Source: Agrypnia vestita (Eukaryota > Arthropoda > Insecta > Trichoptera > Phryganeidae). Taken from it: a stretch of DNA of 64,000 nt. Made by a program: the position numbers and the translations under genes. Below, one piece after another: positions 1 to 12,812 of the stretch. A model generated the notes under the pieces. That model did not search any database. It saw only the letters and a list, made by a program, of their open reading frames with translations, and was not told the origin of the DNA. The stretch spans positions 1-64,000 of the forward strand of contig JADDOH010023645.1 of NCBI GenBank assembly GCA_016648135.1, read 5' to 3'. The number at the start of each line of letters is the position of its first letter. The stretch's first letter is position 1.

Positions 1-3000
1 AAGCAATAAAAAAAAATCAAAATTTTTTGTTGTCCTAGTAAGAAATTGGCTGGTCCAATTCAGAAAATTAGCGTTATGTGTTTCTCACACAATTGACCAA
101 ACGCGACAAAATTTAAACCTCATTTTCACTGTGTGCATCCAGCTTGAATCAATGCTGGCAATGCAATAAAAAAAATCAAATTTTTTTGCGGTCCTAGTAA
201 GAAATTTGCTGGCCCAAGTCAGAAAATAAGCGTCATGTGTTTCTCACATATTTGAAGATTGTAACCAAACGCGATTAAATTTAAACTTCATTTTCACAGA
301 ATACATCCAGCACGGTCCAATGCTGGCAACGCAATAAAAAAAATGAAAATTTTTTGCGGTGCTCGTAAGAAATTTGCTGGTCCAAGTCAGAAAATTAGCG
401 TTATGTGTTTCTCACAAAATTGACCAAACGCGATGAAATTTCAACTACATTTTCACAGAGTGCATCCAGCACGGTCCATTGCTGGGAATGCAATAAAAAA
501 AATTACTTTTTTTGCGGTCCTAGTAAGAAATTTGCTGGTGCAAGTGAGAAAATTTGCGTTATGTGTTTCTCACATATTTGAAGATTGTGACCAAACGCGA
601 CGAAATTTAAACTTCATTCTCACAGTGTGCATCCAGCACGGTTCAATGCTGGCAAAGCAATAAAAAAAAATCAAAATTTTTTGTTGTCCTAGTAAGAAAT
701 TGGCTGGTCCAATTCAGAAAATTAGCGTTATGTGTTTCTCACACAATTGACCAAACGCGACAAAATTTAAACCTCATTTTCACAGTGTGCATCCAGCTTG
801 AATCAATGCTGGCAATGCAATAAAAAAAATCAAAATTTTTTGCGGTCCTAGTAAGAAATTTGCTGGTCCAAATGAGAGAATTAGCGTTATGTGTTTCTCA
901 CATATTTGAAGATTGTGACCAAACGCGATGAAATTTAAACTTCATTTTCACAGTGTGCATCCAGCACGGTCCAATGCTGGCAATGCAATAAAAAAAATGA
1001 AAATTTTTTGCGGTGCTCGTAAGAAATTTGCTGGTCCAAGTCAGAAAATTAGCGTTATGTGTTTCTCACAAAATTGACCAAACGCGATGAAATTTAAACT
1101 TCATTTTCACAGAGTGCATCCAGCACGGTCCATTGCTGGCAATGCAATAAAAAAAATTACTTTTTTTGCGGTCCTAGTAAGAAATTTGCTGGTGCAAGTG
1201 AGAAAATTTGCGTTATGTGTTTCTCACATATTTGAAGTTTGTGACCAAACGCGATGAAATTTAAACTTCATTTTCACAGTGTGCATCCAGCATGGTCCAA
1301 TGCTGGCAATGCAATAAAAAAAATCAAAATTTTTTGCGGTCCTAGTAAGAAATTGGCTGGTCCAAGTCAGAAAATTAGCGTTATGTGTTTCTCACATATT
1401 TGAAGATTGTGACCAAACGCGATAAAATTTAAACTACATTTTCAGAGAGTCCAGCACGGTCCATTGCTGGCAATGCAATAAAAAAAAATACTTTTTTTGC
1501 GGTCCTAGTAAGAATTTTGCTGGTCCAAGTCAGAAAATTAGCGTTATGTGTTTCTCACAAAATTGACCAAACGCGATGAAATTTAAACTTCATTTTCACA
1601 GTGTGCATCCAGCACGGTTCAATGCTGGCAATGCGATAAAAAAAATCAAAATTTTTTGCGGTCCTAGTAAGAAATTTGCTGGTCCAATTGAGAAAATTTG
1701 CGTTATGTGTTTCTCACATATTTGAAGTTTGTGACCAAACGCGATGAAATTTAAACTTCATTTTCATAGAGTGCATCCAGCACGGTCCAATTCTGGCAAT
1801 GCAAAAAAAAAAAATTACATTTTTTGCGGTCCTAGTAAGAAATTTGCTGGTCCAAGTCAGAAAATTAGCGTTATGTGTTTCTCACATATTTGAAGATTGT
1901 GACCAAACGCGACGAAATTTAAACTTCATTCTCACAGTGTGCATCCAGCACGGTTCAATGCTGGCAAAGCAATAAAAAAAAATCAAAATTTTTTGTTGTC
2001 CTAGTAAGAAATTGGCTGGTCCAATTCAGAAAATTAGCGTTATGTGTTTCTCACAAAATTGACCAAACGCGACAAAATTTAAACCTCATTTTCACAGTGT
2101 GCATCCAGCTTGAATCAATGCTGGCAATGCAATAAAAAAAATCAAAATTTTTTGCGGTCCTAGTAAGAAATTTGCTGGTCCAAATGAGAAAATTAGCGTT
2201 ATGTGTTTCTCACATATTTGAAGATTGTGACCAAACGCGATGAAATTTAAACTTCATTTTCACAGTGTGCATCGGGCACGGTCCAATGCTGGTAATGCAA
2301 TAAAAAAAAAAAATTTTTGCGGTACTAGTAAGAAATTTGCTGGTCCAAGTCAGAAAATAAGCGTCATGTGTTTCTCACATATTTGAAGATTGTGACCAAA
2401 CGCGATTAAATTTAAACTTCATTTTCACAGAGTACATCCAGCACGGTCCAATGCTGGCAACGCAATAAAAAAAATGAAAATTTTTTGCGGTGCTCGTAAG
2501 AAATTTGCTGGTCCAAGTCAGAAAATTAGCGTTATGTGTTTCTCACAAAATTGACCAAACGCGATGAAATTTCAACTACATTTTCACAGAGTGCATCCAG
2601 CACGGTCCAATGCTGGCAACGCAATAAAAAAAATGAAAATTTTTTGCGGTGCTCGTAAGAAATTTGCTGGTCCAAGTCAGAAAATTAGCGTTATGTGTTT
2701 CTCACAAAATTGACCAAACGCGATGAAATTTAAACTTCATTTTCACAGAGTGCATCCAGTACGGTCCATTGCTGGCAATGCAATAAAAAAAATTACTTTT
2801 TTTGCGGTCCTAGTAAGAAATTTGCTGGTGCAAGTGAGAAAATTTGCGTTATGTGTTTCTCACATATTTGAAGTTTGTGACCAAACGCGATGAAATTTAA
2901 ACTTCATTTTCACAGTGTGCATCCAGCATGGTCCAATGCTGGCAATGCAATAAAAATAATCAAAATTTTTTGCGGTCCTAGTAAGAAATTGGCTGGTCCA

Positions 3001-6000
3001 ATTCAGAAAATTAGCGTTATGTGTTTCTCACATATTTGAAGATTGTGACCAAACGCGATAAAATTTAAACTACATTTTCAGAGAGTCCAGCACGGTCCAT
3101 TGCTGGCAATGCAATAAAAAAAATACTTTTTTTGCGGTCCTAGTAAGAATTTTGCTGGTCCAAGTCAGAAAATTAGCGTTATGTGTTTCTCACAAAATTG
3201 ACCAAACGCGATGAAATTTAAACTTCATTTTCACAGTGTGCATCCAGCAAGGTTCAATGCTGGCAATGCGATAAAAAAAATCAAAATTTTTTGCGGTCCT
3301 AGTAAGAAATTTGCTGGTCCAATTGAGAAAATTTGCGTTATGTGTTTCTCACATATTTGAAGTTTGTGACCAAACGCGATGAAATTTAAACTTCATTTTT
3401 ATAGAGTGCATCCAGCACGGTCCAATTCTGGCAATGCAAAAAAAAAAAATTACATTTTTTGCGGTCCTAGTAAGAAATTTGCCTGTCCAAGTCAGAAAAT
3501 TAGCGTTATGTGTTTCTCACATATTTGAAGATTGTGACCAAACGCGACGAAATTTAAACTTCATTTTCACAGTGTGCATCCAGCACGGTCCAATGCTGGT
3601 AATGCAATAAAAAAAAAATTTTTTGCGGTACTAGTAAGAAATTTGCTGGTCCAAGTCAGAAAATAAGCGTCATGTGTTTCTCACATATTTGAAGATTGTG
3701 ACCAAACGCGATTAAATTTAAACTTCATTTTCACAGAGTACATCCAGCACGGTCCAATGCTGGCAACGCAATAAAAAAAATGAAAATTTTTTTTGGTGCT
3801 CGTAAGAAATTTGCTGGTCCAAGTCAGAAAATTAGCGTTATGTGTTTCTCACAAAATTGACCAAACGCGATGAAATTTCAACTACATTTTCACAGAGTGC
3901 ATCCAGCACGGTCCATTGCTGGCAATGCAATAAAAAAAATTACTTTTTTTGCGGTCCTAGTAAGAAATTTGCTGGTGCAAGTGAGAAAATTTGCGTTATG
4001 TGTTTCTCACATATTTGAAGTTTGTGACCAAACGCGATGAAATTTAAACTTCATTTTCACAGTGTGCATCCAGCATGGTCCAATGCTGGCAATGCAATAA
4101 AAAAAATCAAAATTTTTTGCGGTCCTAGTAAGAAATTGGCTGGTCCAAGTCAGAAAATTAGCGTTATGTGTTTCTCACATATTTGAAGATTGTGACCAAA
4201 CGCGATAAAATTTAAACTACATTTTCAGAGAGTCCAGCACGGTCCATTGCTGGCAATGCAATAAAAAAAAATACTTTTTTTGCGGTCCTAGTAAGAAATT
4301 TGCTGGTCCAAGTCAGAAAATTAGCGTTATGTGTTTCTCACATATTTGAAGATTGTGACCAAACGCGACGAAATTTAAACTTCATTCTCACAGTGTGCAT
4401 CCAGCACGGGTCAATGCTGGCAAAGCAATAAAAAAAAATCAAAATTTTTTGTTGTCCTAGTAAGAAATTGGCTGGTCCAATTCAGAAAATTAGCGTTATG
4501 TGTTTCTCACAAAATTGACCAAACGCGACAAAATTTAAACCTCATTTTCACAGTGTGCATCCAGCTTGAATCAATGCTGGCAATGCAATAAAAAAAATCA
4601 AAATTTTTTGCGGTCCTAGTAAGAAATTTGCTGGTCCAAATGAGAAAATTAGCGTTATGTGTTTCTCACATATTTGAAGATTGTGACCAAACGCGATGAA
4701 ATTTAAACTTCATTTTCACAGTGTGCATCCAGCACGGTCCAATGCTGGTAATGCAATAAAAAAAAATTTTTTTGCGGTACTAGTAAGAAATTTGCTGGTC
4801 CAAGTCAGAAAATAAGCGTCATGTGTTTCTCACATATTTGAAGATTGTGACCAAACGCGATTAAATTTAAACTTCATTTTCACAGAGTACATCCAGCACG
4901 GTCTAATGCTGGCAACGCAATAAAAAAAATGAAAATTTTTTGCGGTGCTCGTAAGAAATTTGCTGGTCCAAGTCAGAAAATTAGCGTTATGTGTTTCTCA
5001 CAAAATTGACCAAACGCGATGAAATTTCAACTACATTTTCACAGAGTGCATCCAGGACGGTCCATTGCTGGCAATGCAATAAAAAAAATTACTTTTTTTG
5101 CGGTCCTAGTAAGAAATTTGCTGGTGCAAGTGAGAAAATTTGCGTTATGTGTTTCTCACATATTTGAAGTTTGTGACCAAACGCGATGAAATTTAAACTT
5201 CATTTTCACAGTGTGCATCCAGCACGGTCCAATGCTGGTAATGCAATAAAAAAAAAAAAAAATTTGCGGTACTAGTAAGAAATTTGCTGGTCCAAGTCAG
5301 AAAATTAGCGTTATGTGTTTCTCACAAAATTGACCAAACGCGATGAAATTTAAACTTCATTTTCACAGTGTGCATCCAGCACGTTCTAATGCTGACAATG
5401 CGATAAAAAAAATCAAAATTTTTTGCGTTCCTAGTAAGAAATTTGCTGGTCCAAGTCAGAAAATTAGCGTTATGTGTTTCACACCAAATTGACCAAACGC
5501 GATGAAATTTAAACTTCATTTTCACAGAGTACATCCAGCACGGTCCAATGCTGGCAATGCAATAAAAAAAATGAAAAATTTTTGCGGTGCTCGTAAGAAA
5601 TTTGCTGGTCCAAGTTAGAAAATTAGCGTTATGTGTTTCTCACAAAATTGACCAAACGCGATGAAATTTCAACTACATTTTCACAGTGTGCATCCAACAC
5701 GTTTCAATGCTGGCAATGCGATAAAAAAAATCAAAATTTTTTCCGGTCCTAGTATGAAATTTGCTGGTCCAAATGAGAAAATTAGCATTATGTGTTTCTC
5801 ACATATTTGAAGATTGTGACCAAACGCGATTAAATTTAAACTACATTTTCACAAAGTGCGTCCAGCACGTTCCAATGCTGGCAATGCGATAAAAAAAATC
5901 AAAATTTTTTCCGGTCCTAGTATGAAATTTGCTGGTCCAAGTGAGAAAATTAGCGTTATGTGTTTCTCACATATTTGAAGTTTGTGACCAAACGCGATGA

Positions 6001-9000
6001 AATTTAAACTACATTTTCACAGTGTGCATCCAGCACGTTCCAACGCTGGAAATAGGATAAAAAAAATCAAAATTTTTTGCGGTCCTAGTAAGAAATTTGC
6101 TGATACAAGTCAGAAAATTAGCGTTATGTGTTTCACACCAAATTGACCAAACGCGATGAAATTTAAACTTCATTTTCACAGAGTGCATCCAGCACGGTTC
6201 ATTGCTGGCAATGCAATAAAAAAATTTACTTTTTTTGCCGTCCTAGTAAGAAATTTGCTGGTGCAAGTGAGAAAATTTGCGTTATGTGTTTCTCACATAT
6301 TTGAAGATTGTGACCAAACGCGACGAAATTTAAACTTCATTCTCACAGTGTGCATCCAGCACGGTTCAATGCTGGCAAAGCAATAAAAAAAAATCAAAAT
6401 TTTTTGTTGTCCTAGTAAGAAATTGGCTGGTCCAATTCAGAAAATTAGCGTTATGTGTTTCTCACAAAATTGACCAAACGCGACAAAATTTAAACCTCAT
6501 TTTCACAGTGTGCATCCAGCTTGAATCAATGCTGGCAATGCAATAAAAAAAATCAAAATTTTTTGCGGTCCTAGTAAGAAATTTGCTGGTCCAAATGAGA
6601 AAATTAGCGTTATGTGTTTCTCACATATTTGAAGATTGTGACCAAACGCGATGAAATTTAAACTTCATTTTCACAGTGTGCATCCAGCACGGTCCAATGC
6701 TGGTAATGCAATAAAAAAAAAAAAAAAATTTGCGGTACTAGTAAGAAATTTGCTGGTCCAAGTCAGAAAATAAGCGTCATGTGTTTCTCACATATTTGAA
6801 GATTGTGACCAAACGCGATTAAATTTAAACTTCATTTTCACAGAGTACATCCAGCACGGTCCAATGCTGGCAATGCAATAAAAAAAATGAAAATTTTTTG
6901 CGGTGCTCGTAAGAAATTTGCTGGTCCAAGTCAGAAAATTAGCGTTATGTGTTTCTCACAAAATTGACCAAACGCGATGAAATTTAAACTTCATTTTCAC
7001 AGAGTGCATCCAGTACGGTCCATTGCTGGCAATGCAATAAAAAAAATTACTTTTTTTGCGGTCCTAGTAAGAAATTTGCTGGTGCAAGTGAGAAAATTTG
7101 CGTTATGTGTTTCTCACATATTTGAAGTTTGTGTCCAAACGCGATGAAATTTAAACTTCATTTTCACAGTGTGCATCCAGCATGGTCCAATGCTGGCAAT
7201 GCAATAAAAAAAATCAAAATTTTTTGCGGTCCTAGTAAGAAATTGGCTGGTCCAAGTCAGAAAATTAGCGTTATGTGTTTCTCACATATTTGAAGATTGT
7301 GACCAAACGCGATAAAATTTAAACTACATTTTCAGAGAGTCCAGCACGGTCCATTGCTGGCAATGCAATAAAAAAAAATACTTTTGTTGCGGTCCTAGTA
7401 AGAAATTTGCTGGTCCAAGTCAGAAAATTAGCGTTATGTGTTTCTCACAAAATTGACCAAACGCGATGAAATTTAAACTTCATTTTCACAGTGTGCATCC
7501 AGCACGGTTCAATGCTGGCAATGCGATAAAAAAAATCAAAATTTTTTGCGGTCCTAGTAAGAAATTTGCTGGTCCAATTGAGAAAATTTGCGTTATGTGT
7601 TTCTCACATATTTGAAGTTTGTGACCAAACGCGATGAAATTTAAACTTCATTTTCATAGAGTGCATCCAGCACGGTCCAATTCTGGCAATGCAAAAAAAA
7701 AATTACATTTTTTGCGGTCCTAGTAAGAAATTTGCTGGTCCAAGTCAGAAAATTAGCGTTATGTGTTTCTCACATATTTGAAGATTGTGACCAAACGCGA
7801 CGAAATTTAAACTTCATTCTCACAGTGTGCATCCAGCACGGTTCAATGCTGGCAAAGCAATAAAAAAAAATCAAAATTTTTTGTTGTCCTAGTAAGAAAT
7901 TGGCTGGTCCAATTCAGAAAATTAGCGTTATGTGTTTCTCACAAAATTGACCAAACGCGACAAAATTTAAACCTCATTTTCACAGTGTGCATCCAGCTTG
8001 AATCAATGCTGGCAATGCAATAAAAAAAATCAAAATTTTTTGCGGTCCTAGTAAGAAATTTGCTGGTCCAAATGAGAAAATTAGCGTTATGTGTTTCTCA
8101 CATATTTGAAGATTGTGACCAAACGCGATGAAATTTAAACTTCATTTTCACAGTGTGCATCCAGCACGGTCCAATGCTGGTAATGCAATAAAAAAAAAAA
8201 AAAATTTGCGGTACTAGTAAGAAATTTGCTGGTCCAAGTCAGAAAATAAGCGTCATGTGTTTCTCACATATTTGAAGATTGTGACCAAACGCGATTAAAT
8301 TTAAACTTCATTTTCAAAGAGTACATCCAACACGGTCCAATGCTGGCAATGCAATAAAAAAAATGAAAAATTTTTGCGGTGCTCGTAAGAAATTTGCTGG
8401 TCCAAGTCAGAAAATTAGCGTTATGTGTTTCTCACATATTTGAAGATTGTGACCAAACGCGATAAAATTTAAACTACATTTTCAGAGAGTGCGTCCAGCA
8501 CGGTCCATTGCTGGCAATGCAATAAAAAAAAATACTTTTTTTGCGGTCCTAGTAAGAAATTTGCTGGTCCAAGTCAGAAAATTAGCGTTATGTGTTTCAC
8601 ACCAAATTGACCAAACGCGATGAAATTTTAACTTCATTTTCACAGAGTGCATCCAGCACGGTCCATTGCTGGCAATGCAATAAAAAAATTTACTTTTTTT
8701 GCGGTCCTAGTAAGAAATTTGCTGGTGCAAGTGAGAAAATTTGCGTTATGTGTTTCTCACATATTTGAAGTTTGTGACCAAACGCGATGAAATTTAAACT
8801 TCATTTTCACAGTGTGCATCCAGCATGGTCCAATGCTGGCAATGCAATTAAAAAAATCAAAAATTTTTGCGGTCCTAGTAAGAAATTTGCTGGTCCAAGT
8901 CAGGAAATTAGCGTTATGTGTTTCTCACATATTTGAAGATTGTGACCAAACGCGATAAAATTTAAACTACATTTTCACAGAGTGCGTCCAGCACGGTCCA

Positions 9001-9195
9001 ATGCTGGCAATGCAATAAAAAAATTACTTTTTTGCGGTCCTAATAAGAAATTTGCTGGTCCAAGTCAGAAAATTATCGTTATGTGTTTCTCACAAAATTG
9101 ACCAAACGCGATTAAACTTAAACTTCATTTTCACAGTGTGCATCCAGCACGGTTCAATGCTGGCAATGCAATAAAAAATACAAAACTTTTTGCGG
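1..9195. repeat. Satellite DNA array, about 160/168-bp monomers with higher-order repeats
   Basis: The whole stretch is a head-to-tail array of one monomer, about 56 copies, and it runs off the left edge. Each monomer contains the words GGTCCTAGTAAGAAATTTGC, ACCAAACGCGATGAAATTTA and CATCCAGCACGGTCCAATGC plus an A-run of 6-14 bases. Successive CATCC landmarks at 136, 304, 463, 630, 790 and 958 give steps of 168, 159, 167, 160 and 168. The two lengths differ mainly by about 8 bases after TTTCTCACA. Variant monomers recur as ordered blocks: one diagnostic variant (GGTTCAATGCTGGCAAAGC) is found near 640, 1950, 4410, 6360 and 7840. Short open frames inside the array are by-products of the repeat and do not look like genes. 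The last monomer breaks off at TTTTTGCGG, about 9195. Confidence 0.95.
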
Positions 9196-9587
9196 ACGGG
9201 GTATATAGACTCGATTGTCAAGACTGCGATAAAGTATACGTGGGGCAAACGGCGCGTACCATTTCCAAAAGGGTCAACGAGCACAAACGGGCATGCAAAC
9301 TCGGTCATCCAGAAAAATCAGCACTGGCTGAGCATTTTCTGGATACCGGCCATCATTTTGCATTCGAACCGAAAATCCTTGGAAAGCCTAATAGTCACCA
9401 TGCGCGTCTTATCAAGGAAGCACTAGAAATTTACAAGCATCCGATAAACATTAATAGAGATGATGGTCTCAAATTAAAAACATCTTGGTATCCGGCGCTT
9501 CAAAGTCATTCTCGTCGCAGACTCCGCAGAGATAGTGATCAGACAACAGATGAATCATACATACAACACAATACAAACACATCATGA
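9196..9587 (+). pseudogene. Penelope-like element fragment: GIY-YIG endonuclease domain
   Basis: This open frame encodes a GIY-YIG nuclease of the type found at the C-terminus of Penelope-like retroelements, which nicks target DNA for element insertion. Visible motifs are GVYRLDC (GIY strand), KVYVGQT (YIG strand, as YVG), an Arg in the following helix (KRVNEHKRA), a His-rich segment (HFLDTGHHF) and the conserved Glu region LIKEALEI. Two Cys residues (DCQDC) sit between the first two strands, as is common in PLE nucleases. The reverse transcriptase that should precede it is missing: upstream sequence is satellite, and the frame merely continues by chance into the last satellite monomer (ATG at 9138). 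The piece is therefore a 5'-truncated element. Frame and motifs are clear; activity alone is not expected. Confidence 0.85.
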
Positions 9588-9775
9588 CTTCGGCACGGTA
9601 CTGCAAGCTGATACTTAACCACAACACCAACATTCAAGACAACACATCAGCCCTGATGATGGACCCTGCAATGGGATCCGAAACGTCGGCCCGAAAGGTC
9701 GTAACAACACGGCATAATACCCCAGTAAACACAAACTTGAAGATTCTGAGTGGCCGTGAAACCTAAGAACATTCA
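9588..9775 (+). mobile_element. Penelope-like element 3' terminal region
   Basis: Non-coding end of the same PLE. Parts of it recur at 22335-22500 and 22566-22707 (inverted pieces), at 30186-30540, and at 62860-62999. Shared landmarks are CTGATGATGGACCCTGCAAT, GGCATAATACCCCAGTAAAC and AGATTCTGAGTGGCCGTGAA, ending near CCTAAGAACATT. It contains the hammerhead core listed separately. Confidence 0.75.
9650..9690 (+). ncRNA. Hammerhead ribozyme core in PLE terminus
   Basis: CTGATGA (9653-9659) is followed by a hairpin (GGACCC / GGGATCC, stem II) and then by GAAAC (9680-9684) and GTC (9685-9687). The bases on either side pair as GCC (9650-9652) with GGC (9688-9690), giving a short stem I. Stem III would be only the self-complementary ACGT, the form known from PLE hammerheads, which act as dimers. 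Cleavage is predicted after GTC. Self-cleavage itself is inferred. Confidence 0.7.
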
Positions 9776-10476
9776 CTACCGGACGTGCTTGTTGTATTGG
9801 AAGCGTTTTGTGTAGACAAGGACAAAAAGACGCCGATGATGAAAGCTCTTTGCTGTGTGAACATGGCATCGACGATCATGTGTAAGTATAAAATAAGTGT
9901 TGAGTTTTATTTTGAATTTTCCAGTGTGCAAAACTTTAAAGCGTTTTCCACACATCATACGTTTTCAAAGTCGGTGTCCGTCATAACTTCAAAACTACTG
10001 CACTGATCCTTTTGAAATATTGAACACTATTTCTTTACATAATTTACGAGGTAACGGTGGAGCCTTTTTCTAAAATTTGTTTTTAATTTTTATTTTTTAA
10101 TAACAAATTAGTCGATATTTTTCGCAAAAAATCGCGTTTTTCCCTTCAAAGTGTTCCAAAACATTTAAAAATTGAAAAATCACAAAACCCTCCCAGCGTT
10201 ACCTGGAAAAATCTATTATCTAACGAATGAACTTTGAATTTTTGATTTCAGATGATCTAGCACCAAGTTATGATGGACCCCGCAATTCTCCTTTTTTCCG
10301 AGACACGTCCGAATAATTGCTGCCATTGCCGTATATTTTAATATTTCGTCTTGAAAATTTTAGACAATATTCTTCAAATGTCATACTTTAATGTACCATT
10401 GGTTTAAATAAAGAAATTTTAACTATGTCGTCACAAAAAATTCACAAAAACATGCCTTTTTTTGTACGAATTAACC
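9776..10476. other. Non-coding spacer between PLE and gypsy element
   Basis: AT-rich sequence with no convincing gene. Short frames near 9785-10006 have no recognisable domain. No copy of the gypsy LTR is found here, although the 3' LTR should lie here. Confidence 0.5.
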
Positions 10477-11424
10477 TTACCTCCCCCTTAAGTGTACCCT
10501 GTTTCTCCTAAACCTATTGCCATAATGATCTTCAATGATATACGATCTTTGACATTTTAATTTTTCTTTTACCACAGCTGATAGCCAATTACCTCTAGGA
10601 TTTTTCTTAAAATACACAGGATCACCTATTTGTAGCATTGGTAAAGGTTTTGAATTTACATTATAACGTTTAGAGTCTTGTAAGTTATTATTTTCAATAC
10701 CTTTTTTATATTCCGAGAATCGTACAATTTTTGGTTTCAGTTTTATTTGAGTTACAGGGAAATTCATTCTCAAATTTCTAGACATCAATAATTGTGCAGG
10801 TGATGGTAAGTTAGCTTTAGGCGTATTCCTATAATCTAATAAGGACAAGAATGGATCTTTGTTTGTTTCCCTACACTTTTTTAACATATTTTTTATAATT
10901 TTTACCGAGCTTTCTGCCTGACCATTAGATTGCGAGTGATATGGACTTGTAACAATATGCTCTATATCCCAATCATATAAAAATGATTTGAATTCAGCAG
11001 ATTGAAAAGGAGGACCACCGTCTACTACACCGAGACTATTGACATTGGTATAACCATGTCGTGCAAAAATGGATTTTAGATGTAATATTACATTTTTGGA
11101 TGTGGAATCATTTTCCAGTAAAGCAATTTCTATAGACTTTGAATAATAATCTGTTACAATTAAATAGACTTTGTTCTCAAAATGCATCAAATCAATGCCT
11201 ACCTGTTGCCATGGAAATCTATTTATATCATAGTTTTGTAATGGTTCCTTTTGATTTGAGGCTCTGAACTTATCACATATTTGACATTGTTCAATTAAGT
11301 TTTTAATATCAACAGCCATGTTGGGCCAATATAATATATCTCTAGCTAATCTTAAACATTTATTTATTCCTTGGTGACCTTCATGAATTTTAACTAACAT
11401 TTCTCTTTGCATGGCCCGTGGCAC
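10477..11424 (-). pseudogene. pol: Gypsy integrase
   Basis: Integrase portion of the gypsy Pol. An N-terminal HHCC zinc finger is visible (HEGHQG...CQICDKF). The catalytic core shows the first Asp in GIDLMHF, the second in VVDGGPPF (where most gypsy integrases have SDNGxxF), and the Glu in GQAESSVKIIKNML, followed by a chromatin-proximal C-terminal region ending in RRNRVHLRGR. It would join retroelement cDNA to chromosomal DNA. The frame is open for 315 codons, but a stop separates it from the RNase H region upstream, so it cannot be made as part of a full Pol. Confidence 0.85.
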
Positions 11425-11553
11425 TACTAACTAACCCCCCTTAAATATTAAATCTTTAATCACATGAATTTCATCTTGAAAATTCCAATAAGATTTTAAC
11501 ATGTAGTGAACTTTATCTTTACTATTTGGCCAACCTTCATAATAATATTTTTT

Positions 11554-12718
11554 TTAAATTTGCCAAGTATCATCGGATGCCGTAGCATGACTCAATTTTT
11601 TACGATATTCCTCACTGACAGCTAGATTTGTATAGACTAAATTTACATGGCAACGCAGCTCAGACTCATAATCAGGTATGTAATGATCTTTCATTGCAGC
11701 TCTAGATAAGGTATCTGAGATATACATTTCTTTACCTGGTAAATGCACAACATTTAAATCATAAGCTTGCAATGCTTACATCATGCGTTGTAGCCTAGCA
11801 GGTACATCGTGTAAAGGTTTTTTGAATAAATATACTAAGGGTTTTTTGGTCTGTTTGTACTGTCACTTTGTTACCATAAACGTATTGATGAAACTTGTTA
11901 CAGCCAAATTGAATGGCAAACAATTCTTTTTCAATTTGAGCATAATTCTGCTGTGTTTGTGTCATTGTCTTAGAACTATATGCTATCGGGCAATTTTGTT
12001 GTATAATGACTGCACCCACCGCTGACTTTGAGGCGTCGACTGACAAAATAAGTGGTAATTTCGGATCATAATGTATTAAGATAGTTGCATTAGAAATGGA
12101 TTCTTTCAAGACTCTAATACATTTTTCACAATTCTCATCCCATAACCATTCTTCATCATGTTTCAATAGATTTCTCAAAATTTTGGACTTGTCTGATAAA
12201 TTTTCTATAAACGGACCTAAATAATTTACCATACCCAAAAATCTCTGTAAATCTTTGACATTATTTGGAGATGGCATCTCCACAATGACGTTGACTTTCT
12301 CTGGGTCAACTTTGACACCTTCTTGCTGAAAATATAACCTAAAAAACATACTTCTTTTACCAAAAATTTACATTTTGCCTTATTTAATTTTACATTTACT
12401 TGTCTTACCCTTTCCATGACTTTTCTCAATCTTACGTTATGTATTTCCTCAGTCTCCCCATAAATTAAAAAATCATCAACGAAAATCAAGACACCTTCTA
12501 GATCCCCAAACAGGTCTATCATTGTTCTATAGAAGATTTCTGTGGCTGCATTGACACCAAAAGGTAATCTTAAGTATTTGTATCTTCCAAACGGAATTTG
12601 AAAGGTGCATAAGTCAGCACTTTCATCATCTAGTTTTAAAGACCAGAATCCTGAAAATGCATCTACGTGTGAGAAATACGCAGCGCCTTTAAGTTGAGAC
12701 CTTATCTCATCAATATTT
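11554..12718 (-). pseudogene. pol: Gypsy reverse transcriptase (3' half) and RNase H
   Basis: Continuation of the gypsy RT after the LINE insertion. In order on the minus strand are the fingers/palm segment near 12530-12710 (HVDAFSGFW, LRLPFGVNAA), the catalytic motif FVDDFLIYG (near 12470), the thumb region (FLGMVNYLGPF), and an RNase H domain with the conserved Asp in LILSVDASKSAVGAV and Glu in QIEKELFAIQFG. Frameshifts near 12350 and 11790 and a stop before 11554 break the frame. The segment ending near 11554 (VVHLPGKEMYISDTLSRA) matches the RNase H to integrase connection. Confidence 0.85.
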
Positions 12719-12812
12719 CATTTATGTCGTAGGAAACAACATAAATGAAATAACAAACATGTTCGCAGATTTCTTTAAAAGCATATACGATAGTGCCTCT
12801 GATAATTATATA

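Noticed and set aside
433..6386. Open frames of 70-76 codons inside the satellite
   Set aside because: They recur wherever the monomer phase avoids stops (433-663 and 6156-6386 are nearly identical) and change with indels; no domain or codon signal.
1..9195. CRISPR-like array
   Set aside because: Whole monomers repeat without unique spacers and the flanks are eukaryotic.
10280..10480. 3' LTR of the gypsy element
   Set aside because: No match to the 16732-16916 LTR and no TG/CA-bounded copy; the 3' end appears lost.
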